In this document: piece after piece, positions 7,858 through 15,949 of the stretch
Layout: the number at the start of each line of letters is the position of its first letter
Position numbering within the stretch: the first letter of the stretch is position 1
Origin: CBDCAS01 sp965214015
GTDB taxonomy: Bacteria; Pseudomonadota; Gammaproteobacteria; Coxiellales; Coxiellaceae
DNA length: 64,000 bases
Reading direction: 5' to 3'
Assembly (NCBI GenBank): GCA_965214015.1
Contig: CBDCAS010000021.1
Span: 186,001 to 250,000, forward strand
Translations under genes and position numbers: made by a program
Notes under the pieces: generated by a model
The model's database searches: none
The model's input: only the letters and a program-made list of their open reading frames with translations
Told to the model about the DNA's origin: nothing

Positions 7858-9297
7858 GTGAAAAAATTACTAAGATTAATGGGACAAATTATAGGATTAC
7901 TGGTTGTAGTGTATATCTTTATCATGACACTACTGCTTATCTTTGTTAAAGAAAAAGAGATTACATCAATAGTTACAAGATTTTTTTATGAAAAAACAGG
8001 ACAAATTATTCACATTAAAGGCAATATTTCCTTATCAATATTTCCTTGGCCAGCTATAAGAGCATCCAACATTATCATTAATAATCCTAAGAATTTTAAA
8101 GCACCACCCTCTTTTCCATATCTTGCAAAAATCAGTAAAGTAAGTGCTCGTTTAAGAATTATCAGCCTTTTTTATGGGAAAATTGATTTAGTTAATATTT
8201 TATTAAAAAAAGCGGATGTTAACTTTGTCATAACAAAAAAAGGAAGTACTAATTGGAATCATGTAAAAAATCTGAAAACAAAACCCGGCACTGCTAGCAC
8301 TCAATATATCCCTACCTCCTCTAATATGATGAGCATAAAATTTCCTCTGATTCAAATTAGTGATTCATCTATTCATTTTATTAATTTAAAAACACAATCA
8401 AAAACTCATATAACGCACATTTTCTTAAATAGCCCAAATAGTTATAACTCTTTAGGTCATCAAATCACAGGATCCGCTCAAATCAAAAACAGCGATTCAA
8501 AGGTATCTTTTGATATGCAATTGGATGCACATCTAACATTTGATCCCAAAAAATCACTTATTACTCTAAGTAAGATTTGGTTTGCTACAAAATGGTATCA
8601 AATAAGATATTCTTTTCCTTATCCTATTGCCCTTATAATGCGTGGTAATCTCACTATTCATAATAGAGACTTTCAATCCACATTACATGGTAGTTTTGGC
8701 GAAAGTGAAGGCAATATTGTTGTCAATACAAATCATCAAAAAAATCAAGTTAACATAGGCATCAATATGAAGGATATTTACGCAACTCCATTTATTGAGA
8801 TACTAACTGGAAAAAAATTGATAGATGGCAAGCTAAATTTTTTAGCTTATTTTAAAATAGACGATAATAAAATGAATACCTGGATAAATCACCTTAATGG
8901 CCAAGGTCATTTAAAAATTACTAATGGGAAAATTAAAGGATTTAATATAAGTTTTCTATTGTTAAAAAAACAATCAATATACTCAGCACTGCAAAAGTCC
9001 CCTGTCACTCTCTTTAAAACAATTTCTACTCGTTTTATCTTAAATCAAGGACAATTAATATTAAATAATTTTCTTTTAGATTCTGATATGATTAAAGTAA
9101 CAGGAAAAGGTATTGTTAATCTCCCTAGTATAAAAATAAATGCTACTTTATTTGTTACTTATATAAGAAAATTAAACTGGAAAATACCTGTAAAAATTAC
9201 CGGTCCATTATTTAAACCAATGATCCAACCTCAAATTAATATTGGTAAACATATTTATGGATCAAAAAAAATTAATAATATGCTTGATAATTTATGA
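7858..9297 (+). CDS. AsmA family protein
   Basis: A 479-residue protein with one N-terminal transmembrane helix (about residues 8-30) and a long beta-rich periplasmic part, the layout of the AsmA family. The N-terminal motif after the helix (TGQIIHIKGNISLSIFPWP) and the C-terminal segment ending in the GPLFKPMIQP block are typical. The family is linked to outer-membrane assembly and phospholipid transport. GTG 7858 is chosen over TTG 7855 because AAGGA at 7847-7851 then sits 6 bases away. The stop overlaps the mutY start (ATGA), so the two are co-transcribed. Confidence 0.82.
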   Translation: MKKLLRLMGQIIGLLVVVYIFIMTLLLIFVKEKEITSIVTRFFYEKTGQIIHIKGNISLSIFPWPAIRASNIIINNPKNFKAPPSFPYLAKISKVSARLRIISLFYGKIDLVNILLKKADVNFVITKKGSTNWNHVKNLKTKPGTASTQYIPTSSNMMSIKFPLIQISDSSIHFINLKTQSKTHITHIFLNSPNSYNSLGHQITGSAQIKNSDSKVSFDMQLDAHLTFDPKKSLITLSKIWFATKWYQIRYSFPYPIALIMRGNLTIHNRDFQSTLHGSFGESEGNIVVNTNHQKNQVNIGINMKDIYATPFIEILTGKKLIDGKLNFLAYFKIDDNKMNTWINHLNGQGHLKITNGKIKGFNISFLLLKKQSIYSALQKSPVTLFKTISTRFILNQGQLILNNFLLDSDMIKVTGKGIVNLPSIKINATLFVTYIRKLNWKIPVKITGPLFKPMIQPQINIGKHIYGSKKINNMLDNL

Positions 9298-10361
9298 ATT
9301 TCTCTGAAAAACTATTAGACTGGTATCATCAGAATGGACGACATGATCTACCTTGGCAAAAAAAACCAACACCTTATCGAGTTTGGATCTCAGAAATTAT
9401 GTTGCAACAGACACAAGTGAATACTGTTATTCCTTATTACCGACGTTTTATGAAATCCTTCCCTTCTTTAAAAGTTTTAGCATTAGCGGATATTGATTAT
9501 GTTTTATCACACTGGTCCGGTTTAGGTTATTACGCACGAGCACGAAATCTTCATAAAACAGCACAAATAATTTACAATTACTACCATGGTCGTTTTCCAA
9601 AAAGTGTTGACGCTTTAGCTAAGTTGCCTGGCATTGGTCACTCAACAGCAGGTGCCATTGCTTCTTTTTCTATGAAACTACCAGCTACTATTTTAGATGG
9701 CAATGTAAAACGTGTACTGACACGCTATTATGCAATTGCAGGATGGCCAGAAAAAACAACTATCAATAAAAAACTATGGAGAATAGCTAAGAATAATACA
9801 CCACAAAAAGACACCCATTTTTTTAATCAAGCTATGATGGACCTTGGCGCCACTATTTGTGTAAAAAATAATCCGAAATGTGACCTTTGCCCATTAAATC
9901 ATGAATGTCAAGCTCATCTGCAATCTCAGGAGAGAGAATTTCCAACGCGCAAGAAAAGAAAAAGTCCAAAACCAACGAAATCTATTTATACTCTGCTACT
10001 GGAACGTGAAGCAGGCTGTTTGCTGTTAGAAAAACGTCCGCCTATGGGTATCTGGGGTGGATTGTGGGCATTTCCAGAATGTGCAATAGATGAGGATGTT
10101 GAGCACTATTGTCAAAAACGTTTCATGCTAGAGATAAAATTGAAACGTTCCTGGAAGCCTATTATTCACCAGTTCAGCCACTTCTCTTTAGAAATTAACC
10201 CCCTATTGATTGATATATTTCTATCTTCAAAGTCCGTAATGGATTCAGACTCCCTAATCTGGTATAAATTAGACCAATCCTTACCTGGTGGTATTGCTGC
10301 ACCTGTTAAACAATTATTAGGAAAGTATGGAGAATCTGATGAGTCGCATCATTTTTTGTAA
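9294..10361 (+). CDS. mutY: Adenine DNA glycosylase MutY
   Basis: MutY removes adenine mispaired with 8-oxoguanine in base-excision repair. The 355-residue protein has the endonuclease III fold with catalytic Glu in EIMLQQTQV, the helix-hairpin-helix LPGIGHSTAGAI, catalytic Asp in LDGNVKRVL, and the iron-sulfur loop C-x6-C-x2-C-x5-C (CVKNNPKCDLCPLNHEC). A C-terminal NUDIX-like domain that reads 8-oxoguanine follows from about residue 230. Translation is coupled to the AsmA-like gene (4-base overlap) and to yggX downstream (23-base overlap). Confidence 0.96.
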   Translation: MNFSEKLLDWYHQNGRHDLPWQKKPTPYRVWISEIMLQQTQVNTVIPYYRRFMKSFPSLKVLALADIDYVLSHWSGLGYYARARNLHKTAQIIYNYYHGRFPKSVDALAKLPGIGHSTAGAIASFSMKLPATILDGNVKRVLTRYYAIAGWPEKTTINKKLWRIAKNNTPQKDTHFFNQAMMDLGATICVKNNPKCDLCPLNHECQAHLQSQEREFPTRKKRKSPKPTKSIYTLLLEREAGCLLLEKRPPMGIWGGLWAFPECAIDEDVEHYCQKRFMLEIKLKRSWKPIIHQFSHFSLEINPLLIDIFLSSKSVMDSDSLIWYKLDQSLPGGIAAPVKQLLGKYGESDESHHFL

Positions 10362-10584
10362 AAAATTGAGACAGAAAGCTGAAGGGTTTGAAGACATCCC
10401 GTATCCTGGTGAGCTTGGACAACGAATTTATAATGAAATTTCTAAAGCAGCCTGGGAAAGCTGGTTAGGATATCAGACCATGCTCATTAATGAGTATCGA
10501 TTGAGCTTAATTGAGTCAAAATCAAAACAGTTTCTTGAAGAAGAAATGAAAAAATTTCTTTTTAATGTTGATACAAAAAGCTAA
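10339..10584 (+). CDS. yggX: Fe(2+)-trafficking protein YggX
   Basis: An 81-residue cytoplasmic protein of the YggX family, which protects iron-sulfur clusters from oxidation and may carry iron. The conserved single Cys is at residue 7 (FCKKL), followed by the family motif PYPGELGQRIY and the SKAAWESWL block. The start is ATG 10339, with GGAG 6 bases upstream; the frame is open further upstream inside mutY. mutY-yggX is a conserved pair and fits repair plus protection against oxidative damage. Confidence 0.94.
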   Translation: MSRIIFCKKLRQKAEGFEDIPYPGELGQRIYNEISKAAWESWLGYQTMLINEYRLSLIESKSKQFLEEEMKKFLFNVDTKS

Positions 10585-10633
10585 GAGTCTTGACTCAATT
10601 TCTTCAAACAGGTTTAATCTGTCTTTATTTTTT

Positions 10634-10673
<40 letters not shown>

Positions 10674-10693
10674 AAAGATATATTCCATATAAA

Positions 10694-10860
10694 TCAAAGA
10701 CTTAATATATATTTTTTTAGGAAAGGTACTTCTCTAACCTCTTGTTTTAATGAATTTAAAATGATTTTTTTAGGAACGATTCTGACTATTAAATAACCAA
10801 TACCTCCTTGCCCATTTTCAACACTGAGCACAAATTGGGCACCATAAATCAAGAGGATTT
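10694..10860 (-). pseudogene. Unidentified coding remnant
   Basis: Downstream of the HPt gene fragment a minus-strand frame reads ILLIYGAQFVLSVENGQGG and continues in a protein-like way to TGA at 10694-10696. It overlaps the end of the HPt fragment in another frame and has no start codon of its own, so it looks like the tail of a lost gene joined by deletion. I do not recognise the family. Confidence 0.3.
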
Positions 10861-11490
10861 CTTCAAAGATTCTAAGGCACGAATGGTAGGCTCAGTGGCT
10901 TGCTGCAATTCTTTATAAGTAGCATCCAACAGCTCTTTGTTTTGAGGGATTTGTTTCGCCTCTTTATGAAATGCCTTAAAGGCAGATTCCAGTTGCGGCA
11001 GTTTAATATAACAAAGAGCCCCTTCTTGATGATGCAAGTGAGTACACAGTGCTTTGCTATCGTGTTTCTTATACGCTTTTTCTATAAGCTGCTGTGAACT
11101 CCTTAATTCTTTCGCATAGTTCATTAATACATTACGCACCGTATCGATATTACGATGATGACGCTTAAGGCACCCTTCCCAATCGACAACAGGCAAGTCA
11201 GACCTTGGACTATCCTCCTTGGTGTTTTCTTTTTTATCAAAAACCCAGTGCTTTAATATCGATTTTAATTGTTCCTCATCCGCCGGTTTGCCAATCACCT
11301 CATTCATACCCACCTCAAAACAGGTTTTACGATATTCCGGATTTTTAGCATGACCAGTTAAACCAATAATAGGCCCTTTCCATCCGTTCTGACGCAGCTC
11401 TTGGGTCACTTCAGTTCCTTGCTTATCGGGTAAGCCCACATCCATAAAAATAAGATCATAGTGTTTTTGGGCGGCCTGATCTAAAGCTAA
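10849..11490 (-). pseudogene. Hybrid histidine kinase remnant: second half of receiver plus HPt domain
   Basis: From the insertion-sequence edge the frame encodes the rest of a receiver domain, with phospho-acceptor Asp in DLIFMDVGLPD, Thr in GLTGHA and Lys in IGKPADEE. A linker and an HPt-like helical domain of about 105 residues follow, with a His in the LHHQEGALCYI block. This is the C-terminal order of BarA/LetS-type tripartite kinases. The receiver is cut by the insertion sequence at 11491-12544; its first half continues at 12550. The upstream kinase core has its own deletion, so the whole gene is dead. Confidence 0.8.
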
Positions 11491-12544
11491 CACGAGTTTC
11501 GCATTTGCGTAAATTGAGATAATCTTGCAATTTTCATTTGAGGGTTGGGCAAGGATGTCGAAGCATAAGTGCACAAAAGAAATTTACAAAACGTTTTTGC
11601 AGGCGAGCAGTATTCGCTATTCTGGCCTTGCATTATCAGAAGTTTCTCCAAAAAGTTTTTCACACGATAGCGTGAGCCGCTGGTTGCAAAGCGCACATTT
11701 TCGACCACGTGAAATTTGGCAGGAAGCCAAGGATTTTATCCAAGACGAAGAGCCATGTTTGCTGATTGCCGACGATTCTGTTTTATCTAAACATCGAAGT
11801 AAAAAAATTGATTTAGTTCACTACCAATATTCAGGTAACGCACATGATGTCATTGCTGGAATTGGTTTGGTGAACTTGCTTTGGCATGGGCTTGAATCAA
11901 GCGCCTCGGTTCCAATTGATTATCGTATTTATGATAAACCAACAGATGGGAAAACAAAAAACTCACATTTTTGTGAGATGTTAAAGCTTGCTAAAAACAG
12001 GGGTATTTGTCCCAATGCCGTTGTTATGGACTCCTGGTACTCAAGCTTAACCAACCTAAAAACCATTCGCAGTATGGGTTGGTATTGGGTCACTGGATTA
12101 AGGAAAAATCGCAAAGTTAATAGAAATATTTCATTAGCCGACTTGGATATTCCCGATGAAGGATTAAAGGTGCATCTGCGGGGTTATGGATGGGTTTGGG
12201 TATTTCGGTTTGTCGCAAGTAATAGGCGCACGGATTACATTGCCACCAACCTGGAATCGCCAACACGCGATCAAGTGGCAACCATCATAAAAGCACGCTG
12301 GTCAGTGGAAGTCTATCACCGTGAATTAAAGCAAACCTGTGGTATTGAGCGTTGTCAGGCCCGAAATGGTCGAGCGCAGAGAAATCATATTGGCTTAGCA
12401 ATTGCTGCTTGGTTTAGTCAGCATCGACGACGATGTTTGGAAAAGTTAACTTTTTACGAACAAAACTGGCGAGTAATTAAACAAGCAATTTCTATCCGGA
12501 TGCAGTGTTTATTGAGTGAAACTTAGGCAAATGCGAAACTCGTG
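11491..12544 (+). mobile_element. Complete insertion sequence with 18-bp inverted repeats and 5-bp target duplication
   Basis: The element is 1054 bp. Its ends are perfect 18-bp inverted repeats: CACGAGTTTCGCATTTGC at 11491-11508 and its reverse complement at 12527-12544. It is flanked by direct copies of GCTAA at 11486-11490 and 12545-12549. Removing the element and one GCTAA restores an uninterrupted receiver-domain reading frame on the minus strand, which proves the boundaries. It encodes one DDE transposase. The family is IS4/IS701-like by its transposase motifs; the exact family name is uncertain. Confidence 0.93.
11555..12526 (+). CDS. DDE transposase (IS4/IS701-like)
   Basis: A 323-residue transposase filling the insertion sequence. 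The three acidic residues are recognisable: Asp in LLIADDSVLSK, Asp in VVMDSWYSS and Glu in WSVEVYHRELKQ. It is related to the truncated transposase at 13168-14100 (shared YQYSGN, GIG, DYRIYDKP/DYRIYAPE and MDSWY). Start ATG 11555 is chosen because GAGGG lies about 10 bases upstream; the frame is open to 11525. It looks intact, so the element may still be able to move. Confidence 0.85.
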   Translation: MSKHKCTKEIYKTFLQASSIRYSGLALSEVSPKSFSHDSVSRWLQSAHFRPREIWQEAKDFIQDEEPCLLIADDSVLSKHRSKKIDLVHYQYSGNAHDVIAGIGLVNLLWHGLESSASVPIDYRIYDKPTDGKTKNSHFCEMLKLAKNRGICPNAVVMDSWYSSLTNLKTIRSMGWYWVTGLRKNRKVNRNISLADLDIPDEGLKVHLRGYGWVWVFRFVASNRRTDYIATNLESPTRDQVATIIKARWSVEVYHRELKQTCGIERCQARNGRAQRNHIGLAIAAWFSQHRRRCLEKLTFYEQNWRVIKQAISIRMQCLLSET

Positions 12545-12549
12545 GCTAA

Positions 12550-13104
12550 TTGACCTGTAGCAGCAATATCCACAGCACAGCCAATCTGTTGCAAATAAAA
12601 TTGATTTGCCTCTGCAATTAACCAGTGATCTTCCACTAGAAGTACCATAGCTTTTTTCTTTATATTGTTTTACGGCATACAAACCTAAACCAGACCCTTG
12701 ATAAAGCCCTCTGTAGGCAGGTGTCAAAAGCGTAAAAGGTTCAAAGATCGCCTCAAACTTATCTTTAGGGATACCTATACCCGTATCAGTCACTCGAAGG
12801 CGTAAGGTGATTTGATCACCTGGTACATGAGTCACGGGTTTTTTATCCTCTTCCTCGACTAAATCAATGTGAATTTTCACTGAACCCTGCTTCGTAAACT
12901 TCAAGGCATTATTGACAATGTTCAGTAGAGTTCGACTGAGTGGGTGTGGTAAACCAATGATATAGTGAGAAACTGACTCCTCTATTTCTATGGAGCAGTG
13001 AATTTCTTTTTCAAGTGCTATCGGTTTGACCAATTGCAGCACTCGTTGCACGAGTGCCTTGAGATCAAAAGGCTCTGAACTCTCTTGTAACTTTTTACCT
13101 GATA
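12550..13104 (-). pseudogene. Hybrid histidine kinase remnant: ATPase domain and first half of receiver
   Basis: Reading leftwards, the fragment begins at the end of a HisKA-like region (EPFDLKALV). It continues with a HATPase domain: N-box LNIVNNALKFT, G1 box DTGIGIP, F-box FEPF and GSGLGLYAVKQY. Just after that the frame breaks. The ATPase G2 box is missing and the receiver start (AMVLLVEDH) appears in another frame, so an internal deletion has occurred. The receiver runs to the insertion sequence and joins the piece at 11490. The right side abuts the second transposase element near 13105. Confidence 0.8.
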
Positions 13105-14072
13105 GGACTTACGCGAAAGGATGAATTGAGTGAATTTTACTTATTATTTTTTCACTAATTGTTTAAGATGTCGAAAATAATGAAAGAGATGCCTAAAGAG
13201 ATGTCACGTAGAAGAAAAGTCAATCGTATTGATTATTGTCAATACTTACTCTCTAGCCAAACCAACTATACATTAACCTATGTAGCCAAATATAAGGAAG
13301 GTATTAGTCACGACTCCTATAATCGTTATCTTGCTAGTGAGAAGTTATCCCCAAGAATGCTGTGGGAACATGCAAAACATCAGGTAGTGTGGAGTGAAAA
13401 TGGCTTTATCGTTTACGATGATACTGTACTAGATAAGAGCTATGCTAAGGCGATTGATTTAGCACGTTATCAATATAGTGGTAATAGCCAAGAGGTTATT
13501 AATGGCATAGGTGTGGTCAATGCAATTTATGTCAATCCGGAGACTGAGCAGTTTTGGGTGATTGATTATCGTATTTATGCGCCAGAACAAGACGGTAAGA
13601 GCAAGCTTGACCATTTATTTGATATGCAGCGTAATATTCATTATCAAAAGCAATTACCTTACAAAGGTGTTCTTATGGATAGCTGGTATGCCACCCATAA
13701 AGTAATGTTAACGATTGATGCGCTGGGTAAACTATTTTATTGTCCTATCAAAGCTAATCGCTTGGTGAGCGAAACTGAGCAAGATTATCATCATATACCT
13801 ACTTCAAAACTCTCCTGGGATCAAACCTCACTCGCACAGGGAAAGACAGTGCATCTGAATAAATTTCCTAATGATTTTCATGTGCAACTTTACCGCATTA
13901 CGGCCTCTACCTGCCGAACGGACTTTATTGTCACTAACGATAAATCTCAATTAACCGCTGAGGCTATACAAAATGTGTATAACATCCGATGGTGTGTTGA
14001 GGAGTTTCACCGCGAAGCTAAACAATTGACTGGCGTAGCTAAATGTCAGTGCCGCAAGCAACGTATTCAACG
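13105..14072 (+). mobile_element. Truncated insertion sequence (IS4/IS701-like)
   Basis: The kinase homology ends and a GGACTTACGCGAAAGG sequence begins near 13105, probably the left end of this element. A transposase gene follows. The right end is missing: coding similarity stops near 14072, where an IS982-end-like palindrome begins, and I find no matching inverted terminal sequence downstream. The left boundary is approximate. Confidence 0.6.
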
Positions 14073-14100
14073 TGAGTTAGGTCGAACTCACGTTGAATAG
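13168..14100 (+). pseudogene. DDE transposase, C-terminally truncated
   Basis: About 310 residues remain of a transposase related to the one at 11555-12526. The acidic residues are in YDDTVLDK, LMDSWYAT and WCVEEFHREAKQ. After the CQCRKQRIQR block, where the relative continues into another helix-rich segment of about 50 residues, the frame runs into the palindrome at 14064-14099 and stops. The last seven or so residues are therefore not native. It is probably inactive because its C-terminus and right terminal repeat are lost. Confidence 0.75.
14064..14099. repeat. Perfect 15-bp palindrome containing an IS982-like end
   Basis: TATTCAACGTGAGTT (14064-14078) and its exact reverse complement (14085-14099) enclose AGGTCG. 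About 20 bases of it (14074-14094) match the reverse complement of the left end of the IS982-family element at 54367. It interrupts the transposase gene. It is best explained as a leftover IS982 end after insertion and deletion, though a small hairpin element is possible. Confidence 0.6.
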
Positions 14101-14198
14101 TATTATCAATAAAAAGTCTGTCCAGAATCCTGGGTAAATATACCCGAATCTCTTTTTAGCCCTATATTGGGTCTGCTGCTACTGGCATCATCAATCTG

Positions 14199-14306
14199 CT
14201 ATTCACAAACAGTAAATTTTGACACCAATGGGGTCGCTACCCCAATAACATAAGTGAACGTTGATCCTTTTCCCGCTTCACTATCAACATAAATTTCGCC
14301 ATTCAC
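14199..14306 (-). pseudogene. Histidine kinase fragment: ATPase G2 box
   Basis: A minus-strand frame reads VNGEIYVDSEAGKGSTFTYVI, the end of a HATPase domain including the G2 box, then about 14 non-conserved residues to TAG at 14199-14201. It is the very piece missing from the kinase remnant at 12550-13104, yet it lies on the far side of the truncated insertion sequence. It stops abruptly near 14306, where an oppositely oriented XRE fragment begins. Confidence 0.65.
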
Positions 14307-14459
14307 ATTGATATGGGTCGTTCATTTTATGGCCGAATTGAGGGAGGAGAGCAAAACATCTCAGTGCTAAACCTCATCAAGATTGCCATTGCCCTAAACG
14401 TTGAAGTGTCTCAATTATTGCCAACCTTAAGCGAGCTTAAAAAGGGATCTTTTCAATAA
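14307..14459 (+). pseudogene. C-terminal fragment of an XRE-family regulator
   Basis: About 50 codons encode the second half of a Cro/CI-type helix-turn-helix: FYGRIEGGEQNISVLNLIKI, then ALNVEVSQLLP and a short tail to TAA. The first helices and the start codon are lost at the junction with the kinase fragment near 14306. Such regulators are common on mobile islands. Confidence 0.7.
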
Positions 14460-14460
14460 G

Positions 14461-14662
14461 ATGTCAGACCAATAGTCACGGTTCTAATCAGCCAGAAAGC
14501 ACGTTAAAGCCCCTCAATTGCTTCGAAGGGTATTGATGGGAATTACTTGTTTTTTTACTATCAACTGAGGATGAATTTTCCAACTATTTTCCACCCATCA
14601 AAAAATGACCACCTCTTGCGGCGGAAAATTTCGCTTCAACTAATTGATTTATATTAAAATTC
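14461..14662. other. Non-coding gap with a short coding-like scrap
   Basis: No intact gene is present. On the minus strand a frame reads NQLVEAKFSAARGGHFLMGG and stops soon after, which looks like the tail of an unknown protein without its beginning. The rest shows no recognisable signal. The region ends at the 3' end of tRNA-Leu. Confidence 0.35.
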
Positions 14663-14751
14663 TGGTGCCCAGGGCCGGACTCGAACCGGCATGGGATTTA
14701 ACTCCCGAGGGATTTTAAGTCCCTTGCGTCTACCAATTTCGCCACCTGGGC
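14663..14751 (-). tRNA. tRNA-Leu (UAA)
   Basis: A complete 89-base tRNA on the minus strand with acceptor GCCCAGG/CCTGGGC, a long variable arm typical of tRNA-Leu, GGTTCGAGTCC in the T-arm, anticodon loop with TAA and an encoded CCA end. It is last in a Gly-Cys-Leu order that matches E. coli glyW-cysT-leuZ downstream of pgsA. Confidence 0.95.
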
Positions 14752-14812
14752 ATTAGTTTCAATTTTTTTCACATCTGAGTTAAAAATTGAATCAACACTT
14801 TCACAACTAAAA

Positions 14813-14883
14813 AGGCTGAGGCCGGACTCGAACCGGCGTCCACGGCTTTGCAGGCCGCTGCATAACCACTCTGCCACCCAGCC
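14813..14883 (-). tRNA. tRNA-Cys (GCA)
   Basis: A 71-base tRNA on the minus strand with acceptor GGCTGGG/CTCAGCC (one G-U pair), anticodon loop CTGCAAA with GCA, T-arm GGTTCGAGTCC and discriminator U73, the cysteine identity base. The CCA end is not encoded (TTT follows), unlike the three other intact tRNAs here, so CCA must be added by nucleotidyltransferase. Confidence 0.94.
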
Positions 14884-14896
14884 ATCTTATATCTAT

Positions 14897-14952
14897 TAGA
14901 GCGGGAAAAAGACTCAAACTCGCAATTTCAAGCTTGGCAAGGCCCTGCTCTA
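14897..14952 (-). pseudogene. tRNA-Gly 3' fragment (56 bases)
   Basis: Fifty-six bases align without gaps to the 3' part of the intact tRNA-Gly at 15853-15928, from the end of the D-arm (TAGAG) through anticodon loop TTGCCAA, T-arm (GCGAGTTTGAGTC) and TTCCCGCTC. About a dozen bases differ, and the anticodon stem no longer pairs well. The D-arm and 5' acceptor strand are replaced by unrelated AT-rich sequence. It lies 13 bases from tRNA-Cys, where tRNA-Gly would be expected in the ancestral cluster. Confidence 0.8.
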
Positions 14953-15251
14953 GTGCAATATAATACAGTAAAATCAAAAAACTACATAAAAATATGTCTA
15001 TCATTTTAAACTTATTTTATAGGCAACTCTTTAGTTTATCATCACAACAAAGGGCGATAATAGACAATCTTTAACAAAAAAACAACGCTCTTATTCCTTA
15101 AAATCTGAGTGCTCATTCTCTTAACAAAAGTCAACTTAGCTCAGGAAGAGATACAAACTGTTACAAATAGATATTTAAAATTTAATATTTTTTAACTAAA
15201 GTAAGTTATCATAAATTTAGTAAGAAAAGCCCTAATACAGAGGGGCGCTCT

Positions 15252-15293
15252 GTGGCAGAAAAAAATAACGATGTGGCAGAAAAAAATAACGAC
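15252..15293 (+). repeat. Tandem 21-bp repeat at the start of an ORF
   Basis: GTGGCAGAAAAAAATAACGA plus T (15252-15272) is repeated as the same 20 bases plus C (15273-15293). Both copies are in frame and encode Val/Met-Ala-Glu-Lys-Asn-Asn-Asp. The duplication creates a second possible GTG start at 15273. Confidence 0.9.
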
Positions 15294-15839
15294 CCAAAAG
15301 ACATTAGTTTAACTGAACTAAAAGCGCTTCAATTGACACTATCTAAATTAACGCAAGACTTTCAGACTTTAAATAATAGCATCAACATTGATTTAAAAAA
15401 TAAAAATCTGATAAATGCTATTATCAACGATCTTATTTCTGCTCAATATTCAATAAAAATAGCAATATCAAAGAAAAAAGATATGATGCTTTATACAAGT
15501 GAGGAGCTTATAGAAAATTATAAAAATCATATCAAAATTAATATTAAATTAATGCAAGATGATTTATTAAATTTTAAAAAAAAATTTAATATGCTTAGTG
15601 AAAATCATATAACTCTTTTTCAGCTTGCAAATCAGAACTTACTCCAAAGAATCTTAGAAACTATAAAGGTACTCTTTAGTGAAATTTTATCGCTTACTAA
15701 TCAAACAAGTGAATTAAAAACTGCTGAAAAACAAGACAAAAGAACTTGTAATAGAATCACTCGAAATACTCAGACACTCTTTAGCTCACCTGCATACCAT
15801 ACCCTAAAACCCTCTACTCCTTTTATCACTCCAACTTGA
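15252..15839 (+). CDS. Hypothetical helical/coiled-coil protein
   Basis: A 195-residue protein I do not recognise. It starts with two copies of AEKNND (tandem DNA repeat). Residues 15-165 are almost entirely helix-forming and rich in Leu, Ile, Lys and Asn, with heptad-like spacing that suggests coiled coil. The C-terminal 35 residues are Thr/Ser/Pro-rich and basic. There is no signal peptide or membrane segment. GTG 15252 follows an AGAGGGG ribosome-binding site. It lies opposite to and between an intact tRNA-Gly and a tRNA-Gly 3' fragment, so it is probably acquired DNA. A secreted effector or phage-derived function is possible but unsupported. Confidence 0.65.
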   Translation: MAEKNNDVAEKNNDPKDISLTELKALQLTLSKLTQDFQTLNNSINIDLKNKNLINAIINDLISAQYSIKIAISKKKDMMLYTSEELIENYKNHIKINIKLMQDDLLNFKKKFNMLSENHITLFQLANQNLLQRILETIKVLFSEILSLTNQTSELKTAEKQDKRTCNRITRNTQTLFSSPAYHTLKPSTPFITPT

Positions 15840-15852
15840 TATTAAGCAATTC

Positions 15853-15928
<76 letters not shown>

Positions 15929-15949
15929 TTAAAGCAACTAGGTTAGCTA

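Larger units (their letters stand above)
10674..14662. other. Decayed accessory island between tRNA-Phe and tRNA-Leu
   Basis: About 4 kb of broken genes separates the cut tRNA-Phe from the tRNA-Leu/Cys/Gly cluster. It holds three non-contiguous pieces of hybrid histidine kinase genes, one intact and one truncated DDE-transposase insertion sequence, an IS982-end-like palindrome and the tail of an XRE-family regulator. The transposase stretches look more GC-rich than the neighbouring genes. The contents and the tRNA break suggest a once mobile island that has collapsed; no integrase remains visible. Confidence 0.7.

Noticed and set aside
12509..13051. A separate intact 180-residue kinase-like gene
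   Set aside because: Its last 60 or so residues are out of frame with the receiver coding and run into the insertion-sequence end; it is part of a broken hybrid kinase.
14807..15004. 65-residue minus-strand frame
   Set aside because: It covers tRNA-Cys and the tRNA-Gly fragment, so it is not a protein gene.
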